64,000 nucleotides of DNA from NCBI RefSeq assembly GCF_020085105.1, contig NC_058048.1, positions 4,449,362-4,513,361 on the forward strand, read 5' to 3'. The position numbers were made by a program, and so were the translations under genes. Shown here one piece after another: positions 34,701 to 48,228 of the stretch; within the stretch, counting starts at the first letter, position 1, and each line of letters starts with the position of its first letter. Source of the DNA: Siniperca chuatsi (lineage: Eukaryota; Chordata; Actinopteri; Centrarchiformes; Sinipercidae). The notes under the pieces are model-generated. The model saw only the letters and a list, made by a program, of their open reading frames with translations. It did no database searches and was not told where the DNA came from.

Positions 34701-37700
34701 TTGATCTCTAAGGTTGTAGACCAGCAATCTGTCCTCTTTTTCAGCAACTCTGCGCCATCTCTGAAATAGCCAACAGTGAAGAGATGCAGGAGTTTCTGGC
34801 TCTCAATACAGACGCCAGGATCGCATTTGTCAAGAAACCTTTTATTGTCTCACGCATAGACAAGGTTTGATCCTGAATATTTCATTATGGCACAACTGAA
34901 TAATACTTGACTTTATGATAAGCACATTGTATGTGCTGGGTAATTACTATAATAAGACTGTGATGCAATGTCATAAACGCAAAATATAATATGTTTTTTG
35001 ATGGTTGTACAATTATGTGTATTTGTAAGATAATTATGCCTAAGCCTCTATTGGGTTGATAGTGAGTTTGTAATGCAACATGTGTGTTTTTGTGTTTAGA
35101 TTGTGGTGAATGCCATTGTGGACACCCTGAAGACAGCGTTTCCTCGTTCAGAACCTCAGAGCCCAACAGAGGATAATGAGGGAGAGGTGGACGGAGGGAA
35201 AATAAGTGCTGACAAGAAGAGCAAGTATGACTCCAGAGATCCAGACCAATGTTTATCCACATATATGCCGAAAACACAAACCCATACAGAGAATCAACAG
35301 ACACTTCCTGTTGGGGTGGGAGGTGTTGCACAAGTGGCCAGCCTTTTTGCCATTGTTTCACCTCTGCGCCCTTAGCACTTGCCCAACTATGAGAGCCAAT
35401 TTTAATCCCCGGTAGCGATGCTGCCGGTTTGGCCATGTGTTTTTATGAACAATATTGGCAGTTGACAAAACCTCAAGATCCATTTAGTTGCTGTTCTGGA
35501 GCTTCAGATAGTATCACATGAACTTCATCTCCAGATGGAGTTTGCCCAGTTGTCATGGAATTTTTCCTCGCCCATACTGGCATAAGTGTAGTTTCAAAGC
35601 AGAATGAACTTTGAAACTCAAATAGTGGCCGTGTTTGTGGGTGGGAAGCCTGTGAGGGAGCATGACCTGCATGGAGGGGGCTAGGATCTGGGGGCACAGC
35701 GTGAACCTCTGCATTTGTTATACATGTAGACGAGAGGGTTGTGTATTATAACGTATGACCTATTTTATCATACTGTACATGATGATTGCTAAAATGTGAA
35801 ATTGGACTCATGGTTCATCATTCTTAATGCAGTTTTAATTATTGCACAATGATGAGTGATAGAGTTGGGTTTTTCGTGTGTGTGTGTGTGTATCTGTGTG
35901 TGCATGTTAATTTGTTTGTATGATGCCAGGTCTCGTCTGAAGTTCTCCAGTAAAAACATCCCCTTTATGAACGGCTCTGACATGAGACCAGCGGTTTTGT
36001 TCAGTTGTGAGCAAACTAGCACAGTAAGTCACTTACATTCAAATTTGACATGCACTACTGATAGTTGCTGCTCCAGTAATTCAATGACCCTTTTAGAGAT
36101 GATTCAAGTTTTTCCTGGTTTTTCTACCTTCTCCTCTCTGCTCTCAAAGGTGTTTAACGGGATGTCTTTGGGAGATTTGCAAGCCTTTATCACTGAACAA
36201 GAAAAACGGGCCATCAGAGCCGAGCCAGAGAGGGAGGACAGTCCAGTAGTGAGAGAATTCGGGTGCTATCTGGATGACAGCTTGAGAGGAGAGCACAGTC
36301 AGGAACCTGGTAAGAACGGGGCAAGGGGATGCATTGTGAGATTTAGTATTCACTCTGCTTGATGTCAAGTTCAGTCCGGTTACCTAGTTGGTACATGTCT
36401 CAAAGCTGCCGTAGTTAAGTTTAAAGGCATCGAAGGACTGACTTCAAAGCGCAGCGATAACAAAATAAACCCGCCATCACCCACTGTCACACCCAACTGC
36501 CGACACAGCATCACATGCAGCACAGTTACTGCTCGTGGTCTGCTGGACCTAGTGGATCAGGACCAATTCTAATATCTGTAAACTCTTTGATGGCTTCACA
36601 AGAACTTGGCTTCTGTCTAGACTAGTGGAGGAAACATCTTACCAGTGTTGGCACTAGCAGCTTATATATACTATGAGCTTATATTACAAAGAGAGTGGGT
36701 AGTACAGTTAGATGGATAATCTTAAATGGATTTAATCAAATATTTTATTTAGCTGAAATCCAATTGTGAACTTGAATTTTAGCCTCCTAGCCCCACATCA
36801 TTATCTCTGCAATCATCCCGTCTGCTCGTCTGACTCACCCTGGCTTGTCTGCTTTCGTTTTCCTTTGTGTCTGACCAACTCACTGACTCACTTGTGTCTT
36901 CCTGCTTTCCTGTTTGCTTAACTCTACCACTTTCCATTTAGTATCTCACCATGATTACAGCGGGACTATCTGATCGCATCCAGCTTGTTCCAAATTCCAG
37001 TCACTCATCAGATTCGCCAGACGGGGTGCGTGTTTTGGCAACCCTTGGCATGGTGCTGTGGCTGAAGAGACAAAAACACAGAAATATGACTTAGTGTAAC
37101 AATCTTTTATTTTTCCTTTCCAGACCTAAAAGCTTCCATTAATGCCCCATTCACTTTTGTAATGTAATTCTATGTAATTTTGTGGTTTAACAGTGAAGTG
37201 GATGGAACTACACTTCACTGCTTCAGTTGTTCAGCTCCCTGTTCACCACAACGGTCCAGCACAACGTCCGCATTACTGCTGACGCCGCACCAGTCCACCC
37301 GTCCATCTCACAGTCCTTTTTACCCTCACCTGTGAACAATGCGTATGTAAACAGATGAGTTTCAGATTTAATATTATTATTATGTCAGTATTATGTTAAA
37401 TAACATAGGCCCATTCTCAATCAGCCAACAGGTGCTCCGCAGCTTTAGATAAATAACTAACTGACATAAACAATCAATACAATGAAATACGCTAATATGT
37501 TAAATGTATTTCTTTCATTTTTTTCAAAATTAAAATGAGCTTATATTTAAGGTGTACAAGGACAAATAAACAAAACAAACAAAAAGAGGTTGCAGGCGTT
37601 TTAATGGGACATGTGAGCCTGCTGTTGATGTGGGGAGAGAGAGCACAACGTGCAGCTCTGACTCCACTGACAGGCTCTTTCCTGTGGCGTTTTCATGTGT

Positions 37701-40700
37701 ACCGGGGATGAGAGAGCCACATTTATATGATGCTGGGAACGCACAATACCACAGTGACCGTGCTATCGGATAATGATGGATATCCGTCTTCCACAGGCAG
37801 CCAAAACCTGTCCGTTAAGCCGTTAGCCAAGTAGTGAGTCTGATTTTAGTTTTGTTGGTGGGCTCAGGTTCAGTCCTGTCAGACTGTGTTGAGGGCTGAG
37901 ATGTATCAGCATTTCTTTGAGCTTTCAAATCTTTCCATTGCTTGCTCTGATGTCACTATTTTTCTGAATGCTGAGCGCTGGAAAAACTCCTGAGCCAGAA
38001 AGCGTGCTGTGTTACTATGACAACTGTGAGTCGTCGTGTCATTAGCTGCAGCGTAACTGGATATTAAAGTTTTTATTACAGTGATTTTAAAATTGATTGC
38101 TTTTTTCCTTTCATGAACCATGATATGATTCATCTTGCGACACCCTTTGCCGGGCCACTTTGGGAACCACTGTGTTAGACCATAAGTTAATTTGTGTTAA
38201 TTGATTTATGTGCAAAGCAAGTGTTGAAATGGGGTTGCTGCTTCGTGCACCTGTTAGTGCCCAAATTTACAGTGGCAGATTCTCTATTTTTCTGTAAAGT
38301 GTGTTGTTAAAAGCATTTTTTTTTAATTCCCAGAGCTCAGTTTATTTAAGTTTCAAAATTCTTTGCCTGGTTTTGCTCTGAATATTTTTTATTTTATTTT
38401 AAACACTGGTCATATTCAGCCCGATGAAGGGACCCATGCCTAGTGTTAGCCCTAACCCATCATTAACTGTTAGCTGTCCTTAACTCTTAACTAGAATGTC
38501 TCTCACCATCCACCATGTTGCATCAGGTACTCTCACTGCTCCATCTTTGTCCATCACAGGGAATCACCATAGGAAAAATAGATGATCTCATTAACATCAT
38601 ATGGAAACTATTTCTGCATTTGCTTGACATTGGAATGAGACATTCCCTTTTATAATTTAATCCAAATTGCATTTCTGTCTTGTTAGGCATCTGGTCATTG
38701 TCTTTTTAAGGACTGTCGTGTTTTTCCAGACAGTCAGGGTGAATGAAGGGTGAATGAAGCGCCTAGTTCAGACCAGACCCTGAAATCTTCCACTTTAAAA
38801 GTTATCAGACTGACAGTTCACTCAGAGTACTAATATGCTACTTTCACAGCAGATATAGATATCAGAATACTTTGATGTTTCAAACGGGGCATTTACAGTC
38901 ATCTTTTTACGTTTATGTGGTTTGAATTTCCCTCTTTGCAGAAGGTCATTTCAAAACACTATATTCAAGTTGATCCAAGAAAGAGAAGTACAGACACATG
39001 GCTGGAAACCCCTGGACATCTCTATTTGAATTTGTCAGCCTGAAAAAAAAAAAAAATCCTGTTGTTGAAATTGAAAACCTTTAAATGACCTTCTGGAAAT
39101 TTCAGAGGGGAGAAAACCACATAAATACAGATAGATGGTTTCCAAAGTAAAATACAATTACAATTTAGCTATCCAGTTGCTTGTACAGCTTCTAATTATT
39201 ATGACCTGTCTTTACTTCTGAAAGGCCACCTCCATTTTTTTGCTTATATCCTGGCAACAATCGTGCACTGATTTACGCTCAGTAGCCACTTTGTTATGTA
39301 AAATCTAATGCAGTCCAATACAAGAGCTTGCAAAGATAATAATATTCAGTTTTGATTGACACCGTCAGCAAGGTATGACTTTAACTATATGTTTGTTATT
39401 GAGGTTGTACTTTGCAGTGGTGTTGAACTGGACTGCATTATATTGAGAGGTATTTCTGACGCTTTGCCCACCCCATTTACAAACACGAGGGGGGAAGAAT
39501 ATTAGAAACACGTTTCAATATAATGCAGTCCAGTACACCACCACCACTGACTATGACCTCAATGATAAACATAAAGTTATATTAATTAAAGTAAAATATG
39601 TGGCTGAGCTGTTGTACTCCATTATTGCATTAGATTGTAAAGGCGTACCTAATAAAGTGGCCAGGAAACGTGGATATGTTTTGTGCCAAAAGTGGACATT
39701 TTACACTGTAAGAGTGTGTTCAGTGATCCACGGTAATCTGAACTAAATACTTCAAACAGATTAAGGCAGTAGTTTGATTGATTACATGGTTGTTTACATG
39801 CTTTGCAGCTGATTTGCCCCCCAAGAAGCTGAGTTAACATACACAAAAGAAATCTGATTGGGAGAATCAAGTTAAAGGAAGAAAACCTGCCTTACTTGAC
39901 TTGAAAAGCAAATTCAGTTAACCGGGTTCACAGCAATAACCTTGTTACCTATGTTAGCATAGCAACATAGTCAGTAATCAGGTTTCTCCCCGACTCTCTA
40001 CCATATTTATCATATTACTAAAATATTTAAAGAACATTAGTAATGTGTATGACACTGCAACAACCATTTGTTTATTTATGGATCTATTTATTTATTGGCA
40101 GAGCATTAGGACTGACTGCATATTGAGGAGACAGGCAGTGGGAGAGCACACATGTTTTCCTTACACATTGAGAGTGTTTAAATGTTACTGATTAGCTTCA
40201 TTTTTAGTTAGAATTTGATTAAATTATTTTGGCTTCAGAAGAAGTCACTGTTACAAGTAATGATATTTTCATTCTGCTCACAGTCAGTGATATTTTCCTG
40301 CTGTTGTAAAAAAATTAGAAGCTCACCCAGGTCAAATAAGTTCCCTATCTGTGTTGGACGAGTTATACCCTTACACTGATTAAGAAAACTGTGTGTCTTG
40401 TGTACCTGACGTTTAATAAATTAAGTTACTGCAGAGAGCTGTCAGTGAACGGGTTACTCAGTGTATGTGTTTGCATTTTTGTAGTTATCTACCTCATGCT
40501 CTTTTTAAAGTGGTTCTTCTCAAAATCAATCTTTTCAGTATTCATTCACCCTTTGTGGACTTGAGAGGTGGTTGTAAAACGTTTGTAGTTTTGTCACGGA
40601 GCACGCCAGCTGTTGTCAGGGGCGTAGCACATGTGGCTGTCCTCACATGAGGGCCCTGTATACTCAGGCCCATTTTTCCCCCCAGTACTACGCTGCTGGC

Positions 40701-41514
40701 TGTGGTCATCTTTAATTCATGTCCACAGTTATCGTGGATTCCAGTACCAGTTTTCACAGTGGAAAAAAGCATCAAATGTCTGTAAAGGATAAAACTGCAA
40801 ACCTTTGACAGCCACCATTCAAGACTATAGAGAGGTTTTTGTTTGATTCTCAGAGGATTTTAGGTGGCCTGTTGACTTTTGATGCCATCAAGATGTTTTC
40901 TGATGGGACTTTTCACTCTTAATACACATAAACTTAAATATATCCTGCAGATAGCATTGAAATGATTGTGCTAACCAAAAGACTTCCTTGACTAACAAAC
41001 AGTACATGCAGATGTAGTATAAACTAGTAGATTTTAGAGTGCGAGAATAAAAAGTCCCACTCAGCAGAACCAGCAGTATCTAGGTCTAACCACATGAGGG
41101 CAGTGTTAATAAATGCATGATGTGGAGTGCTGATGTGATTACTGGACCTACGTGTTCATCAGATGCACACAGAGGAAATGCATTTCTCTGAAACAGATTA
41201 TAATGTTTGGTTTCAGATATACATACATACATACATGTCCCTCTACAGATCCATCTGTCTGTCAGATGCTACTTGTGCATGCTAAACCAACATACAGTAC
41301 AGTATCATTTACACACAGTAATTATCTTGTAGTATGTCATAGTGAGTTGTGTTTTTGTGTGTGTCCTGCATGTTGTGGGCACAGCATCTGAGACGGCGCT
41401 GGCTGAGGTGGCTCTGAACATCCTGTGTCTTCTGATGAAGAAGCAGTGGAGCTGGCTGTGCACCGAAAACATTCAGAGGACCATCCGGCTGCTGTTTGGG
41501 ACCCTTATTAACAG
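28737..41514 (+). CDS. snx19: Sorting nexin 19, N-terminal 851 codons (3' incomplete)
   Basis: Ten coding exons: 28737-28940, 29124-29318, 31510-32736, 34087-34285, 34530-34630, 34745-34864, 35100-35224, 35930-36023, 36150-36309 and 41385-41514. They join in frame by GT-AG junctions. SNX19 is an ER-anchored PX protein that tethers endolysosomes to the ER and binds phosphoinositides. Residues about 11-48 form a hydrophobic hairpin (LLVNIWLLCVF...LVVLGGWLGS). A PXA domain follows (HLDREIHNTVRKIIRDFV; HLETCTGRFVVGELITCNVL). After a long acidic linker comes the PX domain, about residues 520-675: SFEPLSSPDGPVIIQNLRIT, VNRRYSEFLNLQTRLEEK, VKGPKKIFPDMPFGNMDS. Exon 10 (MKKQWSWLCTENIQRTIRLL) begins the nexin-C region, and roughly 130-150 residues should follow. 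The start at 28737 has a GCCATGG context; an in-frame ATG at 28680 would add 19 residues. Teleosts can carry two snx19 paralogues and I cannot say which this is. Confidence 0.95.
29319..31509. other. snx19 intron 2
   Basis: A 2.2 kb intron with no exon. Its right half is a long-terminal-inverted-repeat element at 30232-31266. Acceptor at 31508-31509 (CACTGCAG). Confidence 0.75.
30232..31266. mobile_element. Long-inverted-repeat element, larger copy
   Basis: The left end GTGGCTGACAAGGGCAAAC is inverted at the right end (GTTTGCCCTTGTCGGCCAC, to 31266). Similarity between arms continues about 200 bases inward, including AAGTGTTTCC. Between the arms are about 530 bases not shared with the smaller copy at 55508-55955. 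No transposase is visible. It lies in snx19 intron 2. Confidence 0.65.
32737..34086. other. snx19 intron 3
   Basis: A 1.35 kb AT-rich intron between the donor AAA|GTAAGG and the acceptor TTTTCAG. No gene or clear element was recognised. Confidence 0.75.
37225..37335 (-). mobile_element. Short LINE-like fragment
   Basis: The segment CACCACAACGGTCCAGCACA and AACGTCCGCATTACTGCTGA is, from memory, part of a non-LTR retrotransposon coding region common in fish, here on the - strand. It is probably the same family as the fragment at 42336-42990. Only about 110 bases remain. Confidence 0.4.
39427..39534. repeat. Palindromic element with perfect 20-bp arms
   Basis: ACTGGACTGCATTATATTGA (39427-39446) is exactly inverted at 39515-39534. 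Outside the arms CAGTGGTGT and ACACCACCACTG-like bases extend the symmetry. It is related to the foldback at 5058-5137. Confidence 0.8.
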
Positions 41515-42335
41515 GTGACATGCGACATTCATTAAACAGTCATGGGATGCCACAAAAAAAGTACTGTAAGATAAACTTGATTTCAGTAACACTTGTCTTA
41601 CAGCAAACCTTTTCCCCAGGAAGTGACCAAAACAGATACAGAGGCATCAACTTAACACATACTTAAAATAGATAGATTTAATATAGATTTAGATAAATGC
41701 ATTACATTTGAATTAAATAGAGTTAAATAAAAACAAGTTGGCCATCTGAATTAATATACATAACAGTGAATCTGCAAGTGTAGCCTTAAGTCAGAAGGTT
41801 TAGCAATGCTAAAGATGTGGCACTTGTGATGGTGGTGTTGGTATGTCTGTCAGACTAATCGACCGTCTGTCAGTCCAACACTTGTCCTGAGTAAAAGATC
41901 ATGACAAGTATAGCTCGATAGATTCGTGTTTCCAACACTTTACTGTATGACTCAAGATACCTCAAAAATGAATAACCGAATTCTTCTCGGCCTTTCATAA
42001 TGCTAACATATGCTAACATACTAACATGTCCACTGGTATGAAAGCTAGCCTCCTCTGACTGAGTATTTTATTTTCAGTCTTTTATTGAGAGTGTCATGAC
42101 AGTTTGCATCCTCTGTTGGCACGGTAATGCTAATGTTGCCCAGAAGAACTAGCTCAGCATAATTGTGAAAAGTCACAGGTATTAAAGGTGGAGTATGCGA
42201 TTCTGGAGAAATCCAATACCACGACAAATACCATGATATAGAGCGAACAACGACACAGCAAGTAATGGAACTAACGTGTAACACAGATCTGAGCCTGATT
42301 GATTCAGTTTTGTTTTCTGGTGATCTCAATTTAGG

Positions 42336-42990
42336 CTATATAGCCATTTTCTTCCGCTTATCTCGCTCTGGGTTGCCATGACAGCAGGCGAAAAAAGGTA
42401 GCTCAGATGTTCCCCTTCCAGCCACATCCTCCAGCGCTTTCTGAGGGATCCTGAGACTTTCCCAGGGCACAGGGGATGTATAAGCCCTCCTGTGTTTTTT
42501 GGGTTTATCCCGGGGTTTCCTCCCAGTTGGATGTGCCCTCCAGAGGGAGGCATCCAAGAGGCATCCTAATCAGATGCCCAAACCATCTCACAGTAACTGA
42601 GTCCTTTCAGTGTGAAGGAGCAGTGGTTCTACTTTGAGCTCCATACAGTGTCAGTATGCTCAAAAAAATAACTAGCTCGTACAGCGTGTCGTCTGACCGT
42701 CTCAAGGCAAAAGGCAACGTGATGCTCCTTTTTAAAATGGGGATAATGGCCCATATTTAAGACAGTCACCCTGAAGGTATTCATAGTGTTGCACTGGTTG
42801 TATACGGGAAAAGTGACAGAAGTTGTTAAAAAAAAAAGCTGACAAAAGAGAGCTTCAAAGAGAATTTCAAACCCTGCTTTCTTTCTCACCTTCGCACGTC
42901 TGGCCAATCATCTGTGGATCTCCCGGTCCGTCTTACCCTCACTTGTGATCAAGACTCCAACTCACTCCAAACCTGAAGTGGGCAATCCAC
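42336..42990 (-). mobile_element. Non-LTR retrotransposon fragment (ORF2 C terminus)
   Basis: The - strand of 42590-42336 reads GRKPRDKPKKHRR and WESLRIPQKALEDVAGRGTS, corresponding to the last part of a fish LINE ORF2 (usual pattern GRRPRGRPR ... WERLGIPQEELE). Near 42905-42955, GGATCTCCCGGTCCGTCTTA belongs to a more upstream part of the same class. Several stops and gaps show that it is decayed. Confidence 0.6.
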
Positions 42991-44769
42991 CATTTTTCGT
43001 TTAAATTTATTGTTATTTTCCTTTACAATGATGTTTATTTATGTAATATTGCAGGGACAAAGCTTCACTTAGATACTGTACATGTTTAATTTATCCCCGC
43101 GGGAGGTTTTGCTGGCATAGCATTCTCGCTTTTTTCATCACTGTTTTACTTTACATTCACACAGTTAACATATTCAGTCTGGGAGTTTCTCAGTGCACCC
43201 ACAGTTCTAAGAGCTACTAAGTGCAAGTAAAGTCTTATGATTTGGCTGCAGATCAGCTCCACTGAAGCACCAGTGAGCTTAGTGCTTTGCTCAATCGTAT
43301 TTTTATAGGCGTTGTTGACAGAGTATAGGGGGAGGTGTTCGTTTTCATTCTTAGTGACTGGTTATATGCAGATGCTGGTGACATTTTAAAACAACCTGAT
43401 CAGGACCATGCTGCTGATGCTGCCACAACAAAGCAAATCATTTTTCTCTCCCTTTAACAACACTTGCCTCTGGATGACCCGGTTCTTAAAGTGCTTTTAC
43501 AAGGGCTTCAGCAGCAAAGAAGTGATGGAAACCTCTACACAGGAGGGGGCGGCTGAGTCTGCAGACTCAGCCAGGTCAGGACATGAAGACACATGGTTCC
43601 CAGTGGAGATACCACAGATATGGCTGTTTATGAGCTGGAGAGGGGACTCTGGCTTATGTAAAGTCGTTAGTTGATGAGAGAGTTGATATTTTAGACAAGG
43701 GTTGACTATGAGCCTTTGTAGTGGTCCATGTTTTACAAAATCAGGGGCATCACTTGCAATGCAATGTACCTATTAACCACTTAACACATATATAAACAGA
43801 AAAATATCCTCTTTATCTGATTAGGGAAACTTTCTCTTACTTTTTGAATAGTATCTTTTTACTGTTACATTTTTTGTAAAATGTATGAGTCTATGTGCAT
43901 ACATGCATGCCTGCACTATTTGGCCCTCACGAGAATGCCTGACACAACTTCCCAAACATTTGTCGCAGATAGGTATAGCTCCTGCTGCCAGTAAACCAAA
44001 CATGCAGACAGTGTTCTCAGGTTCTAGTGTTTGTGCTGTTAGTGCTGTGACCTCACGTTCCCTGGGGTGTCAGTACCAGAATATCGTTTCTTCATATTGA
44101 TACCAGGCCTTCTATTTCAAGACGTTCCGTCAGGCCTTGTGCTTTTGTTTGGCCTTGTCTATATTAGGCAGCGGTCTGTCAACATTGCAGTGACAGCTCT
44201 CAGTGTGGCAGGTATCTCCTCTCATCAACCAGTTTTTCTGTACAGAGGAGACAAGATGCTCTGGCTGTGAACTGCTGTTGATAGAAACACTACATATGAA
44301 ATTGTGTTACTAAGATGGCTCGGTTCATGTATAATTTTTATAAACAGTTAAAAACAAAGACAATATATAGACAATAAAACAACCCAAATAGATGAAAAAT
44401 AAAAATTCCAAGCATGTATTAAAGTGTTACATAAAAGTAAAATGTAGAAATAAAGCAGCAAAATCTTACATAAAAATTTAAATGATGTAAAAGCCTTATA
44501 TAAAAGCCACTCTTCTAAAAGGAAAAAGTGATTGAGGAATGATGTGAATGATTGTTAGCGTATGTTGTGGTGCTTTAAAGCGTCTGGGCCACAACCTTTG
44601 GGCTTTAGCCAGGATTTACTGATGGTTACCAGAACCATGCCTAAGTATTTCAGGTTGCACTCCATCTGGTTAAGAGATACAAAAAAACAAAGATGTAGCA
44701 GTTTTACTGTCCATTTCTAGCCATTCCTTAAAACTCTGCTAAACAATATTTTTAGCCATGCTAGCGGCC

Positions 44770-45250
44770 TGGCTTTAGGGATGGCAACGATGGTTGTTGG
44801 GTTGATCCACAAGACAGAATATCGATGGATTGCCATGAAATTTAGTACAGACACTTATGACTCCCAGAGGATGAATCCTACTGATTTTGGTGATCCCCTG
44901 ACTTTTCATCTAGCGCCACCAGCAGGCTGAATTTTTTTTTTTTGCTCAGATTGAAACTATTTGATGGATTGCCATGAAACTTGGTGCAGACATTCATGTC
45001 ACCCTAGGATGAATTTTAATAACTCGTATAATAAGAGGTGATTCTCATCAGCACCATCAGGTCAAAATTTGTCTCATTTGTCTTTCGTTTATGACTGAAT
45101 ATTTGCAAAATGAATGGCATTGCCATCCTCCAAACTAAGATGGTGACCATGGTAAACAATATACCTACTTACCATCAACATGCTCACATTGTCATTGTGA
45201 ACATGTTGACATGCAGACATTAGCATTTTCCTTATAGCATCACTGTGCCT
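44770..45250. repeat. Dispersed fish-type repeat with GGATTGCCATGAAA motifs
   Basis: GATGGATTGCCATGAAA occurs twice (about 44823-44840 and 44964-44980), each followed by GTRCAGACA. They are separated by CCCCTGACTTTTCATCTAGC, and motifs such as ACATGCTCACATT-like blocks follow near 45178. I know this arrangement as a common teleost repeat; its class is unclear. Confidence 0.5.
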
Positions 45251-47488
45251 ATGTACAGCCTCACAGACCCACTAGCGTGGCTGTAGACTCTTAGTCTTGT
45301 TAATATTAAAATTTAATCTAATTACTCTGAAAAGTGAAATGGCTGCTAGTATTGCCATGCTCCCGTAGAATTAACACTTAATTTCTGCAGCTGTATGTAG
45401 CTTTTAGCCACTTGTAGCCCATTGTTTTGGTTTTCCCACTGCCGGTTGCGTGAATACCCAGTTGTTTGCTAACATATTAGCCATAACAATATGCTAACCT
45501 GATGGTGTATCAAGGCTGTGTTTCTGTGATTTGTTAAGTAGTTGTTTTTCACCTAATGATTGACAGGCTTGATAAGAAACTAATTAACTCCGGACCTCAT
45601 TGTGCATTGTGCATTATTGCTCACTGAAATATCAAAAAATACCTCACATATTTTTCAAGAGATATTCAGTGCGGAGGACAAATATAAAGACACAGTAGAC
45701 ACTACAATGATCTTAACAAATAGCCATGGAAGTGCATTCAAGTATCGAATTAACTGGACCGTACCATGTAATATATATTTAGTATAATTCAATTTGTTTC
45801 AGTTTTGGTCAGTTATTCTTATTAATAAATGGATCCACAATTAGTCTAAAAATCCAATTTATGAAATAGTTTTAGTGGGACTGACAGGTTATGTCAAGTG
45901 CTGTGAAGGCTTTTATATAATCTGACAGCTGTTTAGTGGGAGGCAAATAGAAGCTGCAGGCAGCAGAAACCTCATCCCTGCCGGTCTACAACTGTAGTGG
46001 ATGCACGTCTGTCAGAATTTAATTTGGAATTGCCAGTGGATAGAGAAAGTGTGTGTTTGTGTGTGGGAGATGAAACCAGGACCCAACAGGCCAAATCTGG
46101 GTCTGTGTGTGTGTGTGACAGGTCTGGCTGGAAAAGCCGGCTCTCTGCTCCTATAAATGGGGTCCAAGGCGAGGCTCTGGTTTGGGAGATGTCTGATTTT
46201 TATGGACTGGAAAGTGGGACAGTTTAAGATGAATATAGGCTCTTTCTCTTAGACAGCAGTCTGGATGGAAAATCCAGCTGGAGCCAGGCTGTTGTCAGTG
46301 TCTAGATGTACTGTAGATGTAGCAGAGTGTAGCCACTTTATGTCAGCATCACAAGCATTTGTCAGGATACTCCATGTTCTTTTTGGTTAAATGTGTCTGT
46401 AAACATAATACTTTCTTCATTTGCCAAATAAAAAGCCAAGTTAACTCCACTCGGTGATTATCTTGAGGCAAACATCCATCAATACAAATAACTCAATAGC
46501 ACTTTCAGAAAGCGTGCTGAGACTTATGTTAGCCTTAAAAAATGTATGAAGTCAACTCCATAAATGCATGCAGGAGAGTTGTCGAGGTGGGTTTGCGCTG
46601 CAATAGTTTGAAGGCTCCTATATTCATTTACATGCACTGAACACTGGCTGCAATTGTATGGTGGAGAAAGTGGGTCAGTGGTGATGGTACAGTATAATGA
46701 TTGTAATTAATCAAATTGCATCAAGTGGTTCAGATTTTCTGCTTTTTTGCCATTGGACTGTGGTCAGTAACACACTGTAAGTGTGGAACTTTCCCCCTGC
46801 GAGTCCTGTCCTCAATGCACCTGTCACACAATGACATGATTCTTTATTTTTATTCCCTAAAACGGCATATTAATACTTCCATAAACAATTCAAGTGGTAC
46901 CTATAAGTCCTCGCTGACAGCTTGATGATGGAGGTGAGGATGAAGGGGAGTATGGAGGATTTAAAGCTTGTCAACAGTTGTCATAGAGAACACTCTCACT
47001 CTCTCAATCTTCTTCTTTTGCTCTCTCTGTCTCTGCTTCAGATGCACTGTTAATTAATACCCAGGGATCTCCATCTGACATACAGTGGCCAGCTTAGGTT
47101 TCACCAGTGGTGAACAACAAGTTGTTTGGCTTCAGGGAAAGTGGTTTCTGTCTCACTGCTGCACTATTTAGCCTGTGACCACATTGTGGCATTTGGAGAG
47201 AACTGTGAAGATATGGAACACCAACCTTAACAAAATATACAACACTGGCTTATTCACCATGAGTCCACTTGCATGCTGTTTTATAATTTGTTTTTCAATT
47301 TTGAGAGTTGGCAGTTTGCCTCTGAATGCACACTTTAGCACAGTGAATGGGCAGGTGGATTGCTTCAGAGGATTGGAGAATGCTGTATCCAAGAACAACA
47401 GTCTTGAATGTTAAACTGGTTATTAAAGCCATTCCTAATATGATGTTTTTGCTACAGGCTCATTTTCACACAAACACAGTCCTCTTAC

Positions 47489-48228
47489 CAGTGGTGGAAT
47501 GTAACTTAAGTACATTTACTCAAGTACTGTACTTAAGTACAAATTCGATTTGATGTTTCCATTTTCTGCTACTTTCTACTTCTACTCCACCACATCTCAG
47601 AGCCAAATGTTGTACTTTTTACTCCGCTACATTTGTCTGACAGTTTTGTTAGTAGTTACTTTTCAGATGATAGTTTTTCATACCCTTCCTGTTATATCAA
47701 CAAATGTGGTGATTTTGAATGTGAATGTTTGTGATAAACTGAAGGATGAAGTGTTCCTTTATGGGTTGAGAAAATTCTCCTCCTTCTTAAGCAAAATAAA
47801 CTCTTTAAACCCCCCCCCCCTCGGATCAGCTGGAAAACGCATCGTCACAAAGCTGAAAACAGGGCTGTTTTTGTGAGCTCATGAAAAGTTGACTTTTTAG
47901 AGATACGTGGTTCTCACAGGACAGCGACATTACAAACATATGATGATCTTATGCATTGCTGTAGATTAAACTACCCAACAGTAATTAATGCAGCAGGAAT
48001 ATGAATCCAGAAACATCAGATATAACAGGAAACACTGACAGGAGCATTTTACTGCACTAAGAGTACTTTTAATTTTCATACTTTAAGTACATTTTGCTGA
48101 TAGTACTTACATGCTTTTACCTAAGCAAGGTTTTGAATGCAGGACTTTTACTTGTAGTGGAGTATTTTCACAGTGTGGTATTCATACTTTTACTGAAGTA
48201 AAGGATGTGAATATTTCTTCCACCACTG
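47489..48228 (+). mobile_element. hAT-like MITE with perfect 8-bp target duplication
   Basis: The ends CAGTGGTGGAA and TTCCACCACTG form terminal inverted repeats. CCTCTTAC stands immediately outside both ends (47481-47488 and 48229-48236), an exact 8-bp target-site duplication as made by hAT transposases. The 740-bp interior has no transposase. A run of C at about 47811-47820 is inside. It is an intact insertion in the long snx19 intron. Confidence 0.88.

Larger units (their letters stand above)
36310..41384. other. snx19 intron 9
   Basis: A 5.1 kb intron with no supported exon. It holds a LINE-like fragment at about 37225-37335, a region ending near 38174 in TTTGGGAACCACTG that resembles a hAT terminus, and a palindromic element at 39427-39534. 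ATAC repeats occur near 41217-41236. The acceptor GGGCACAG precedes exon 10. Confidence 0.7.

Noticed and set aside
34885..35436. A 183-codon - strand frame
   Set aside because: It spans snx19 exon 7 and flanking introns in antisense, without a domain or splice support.
43408..43674. An 88-codon + strand frame considered as a missing snx19 exon
   Set aside because: Its sequence does not resemble the expected nexin-C region and its borders lack convincing splice sites in the needed phase.
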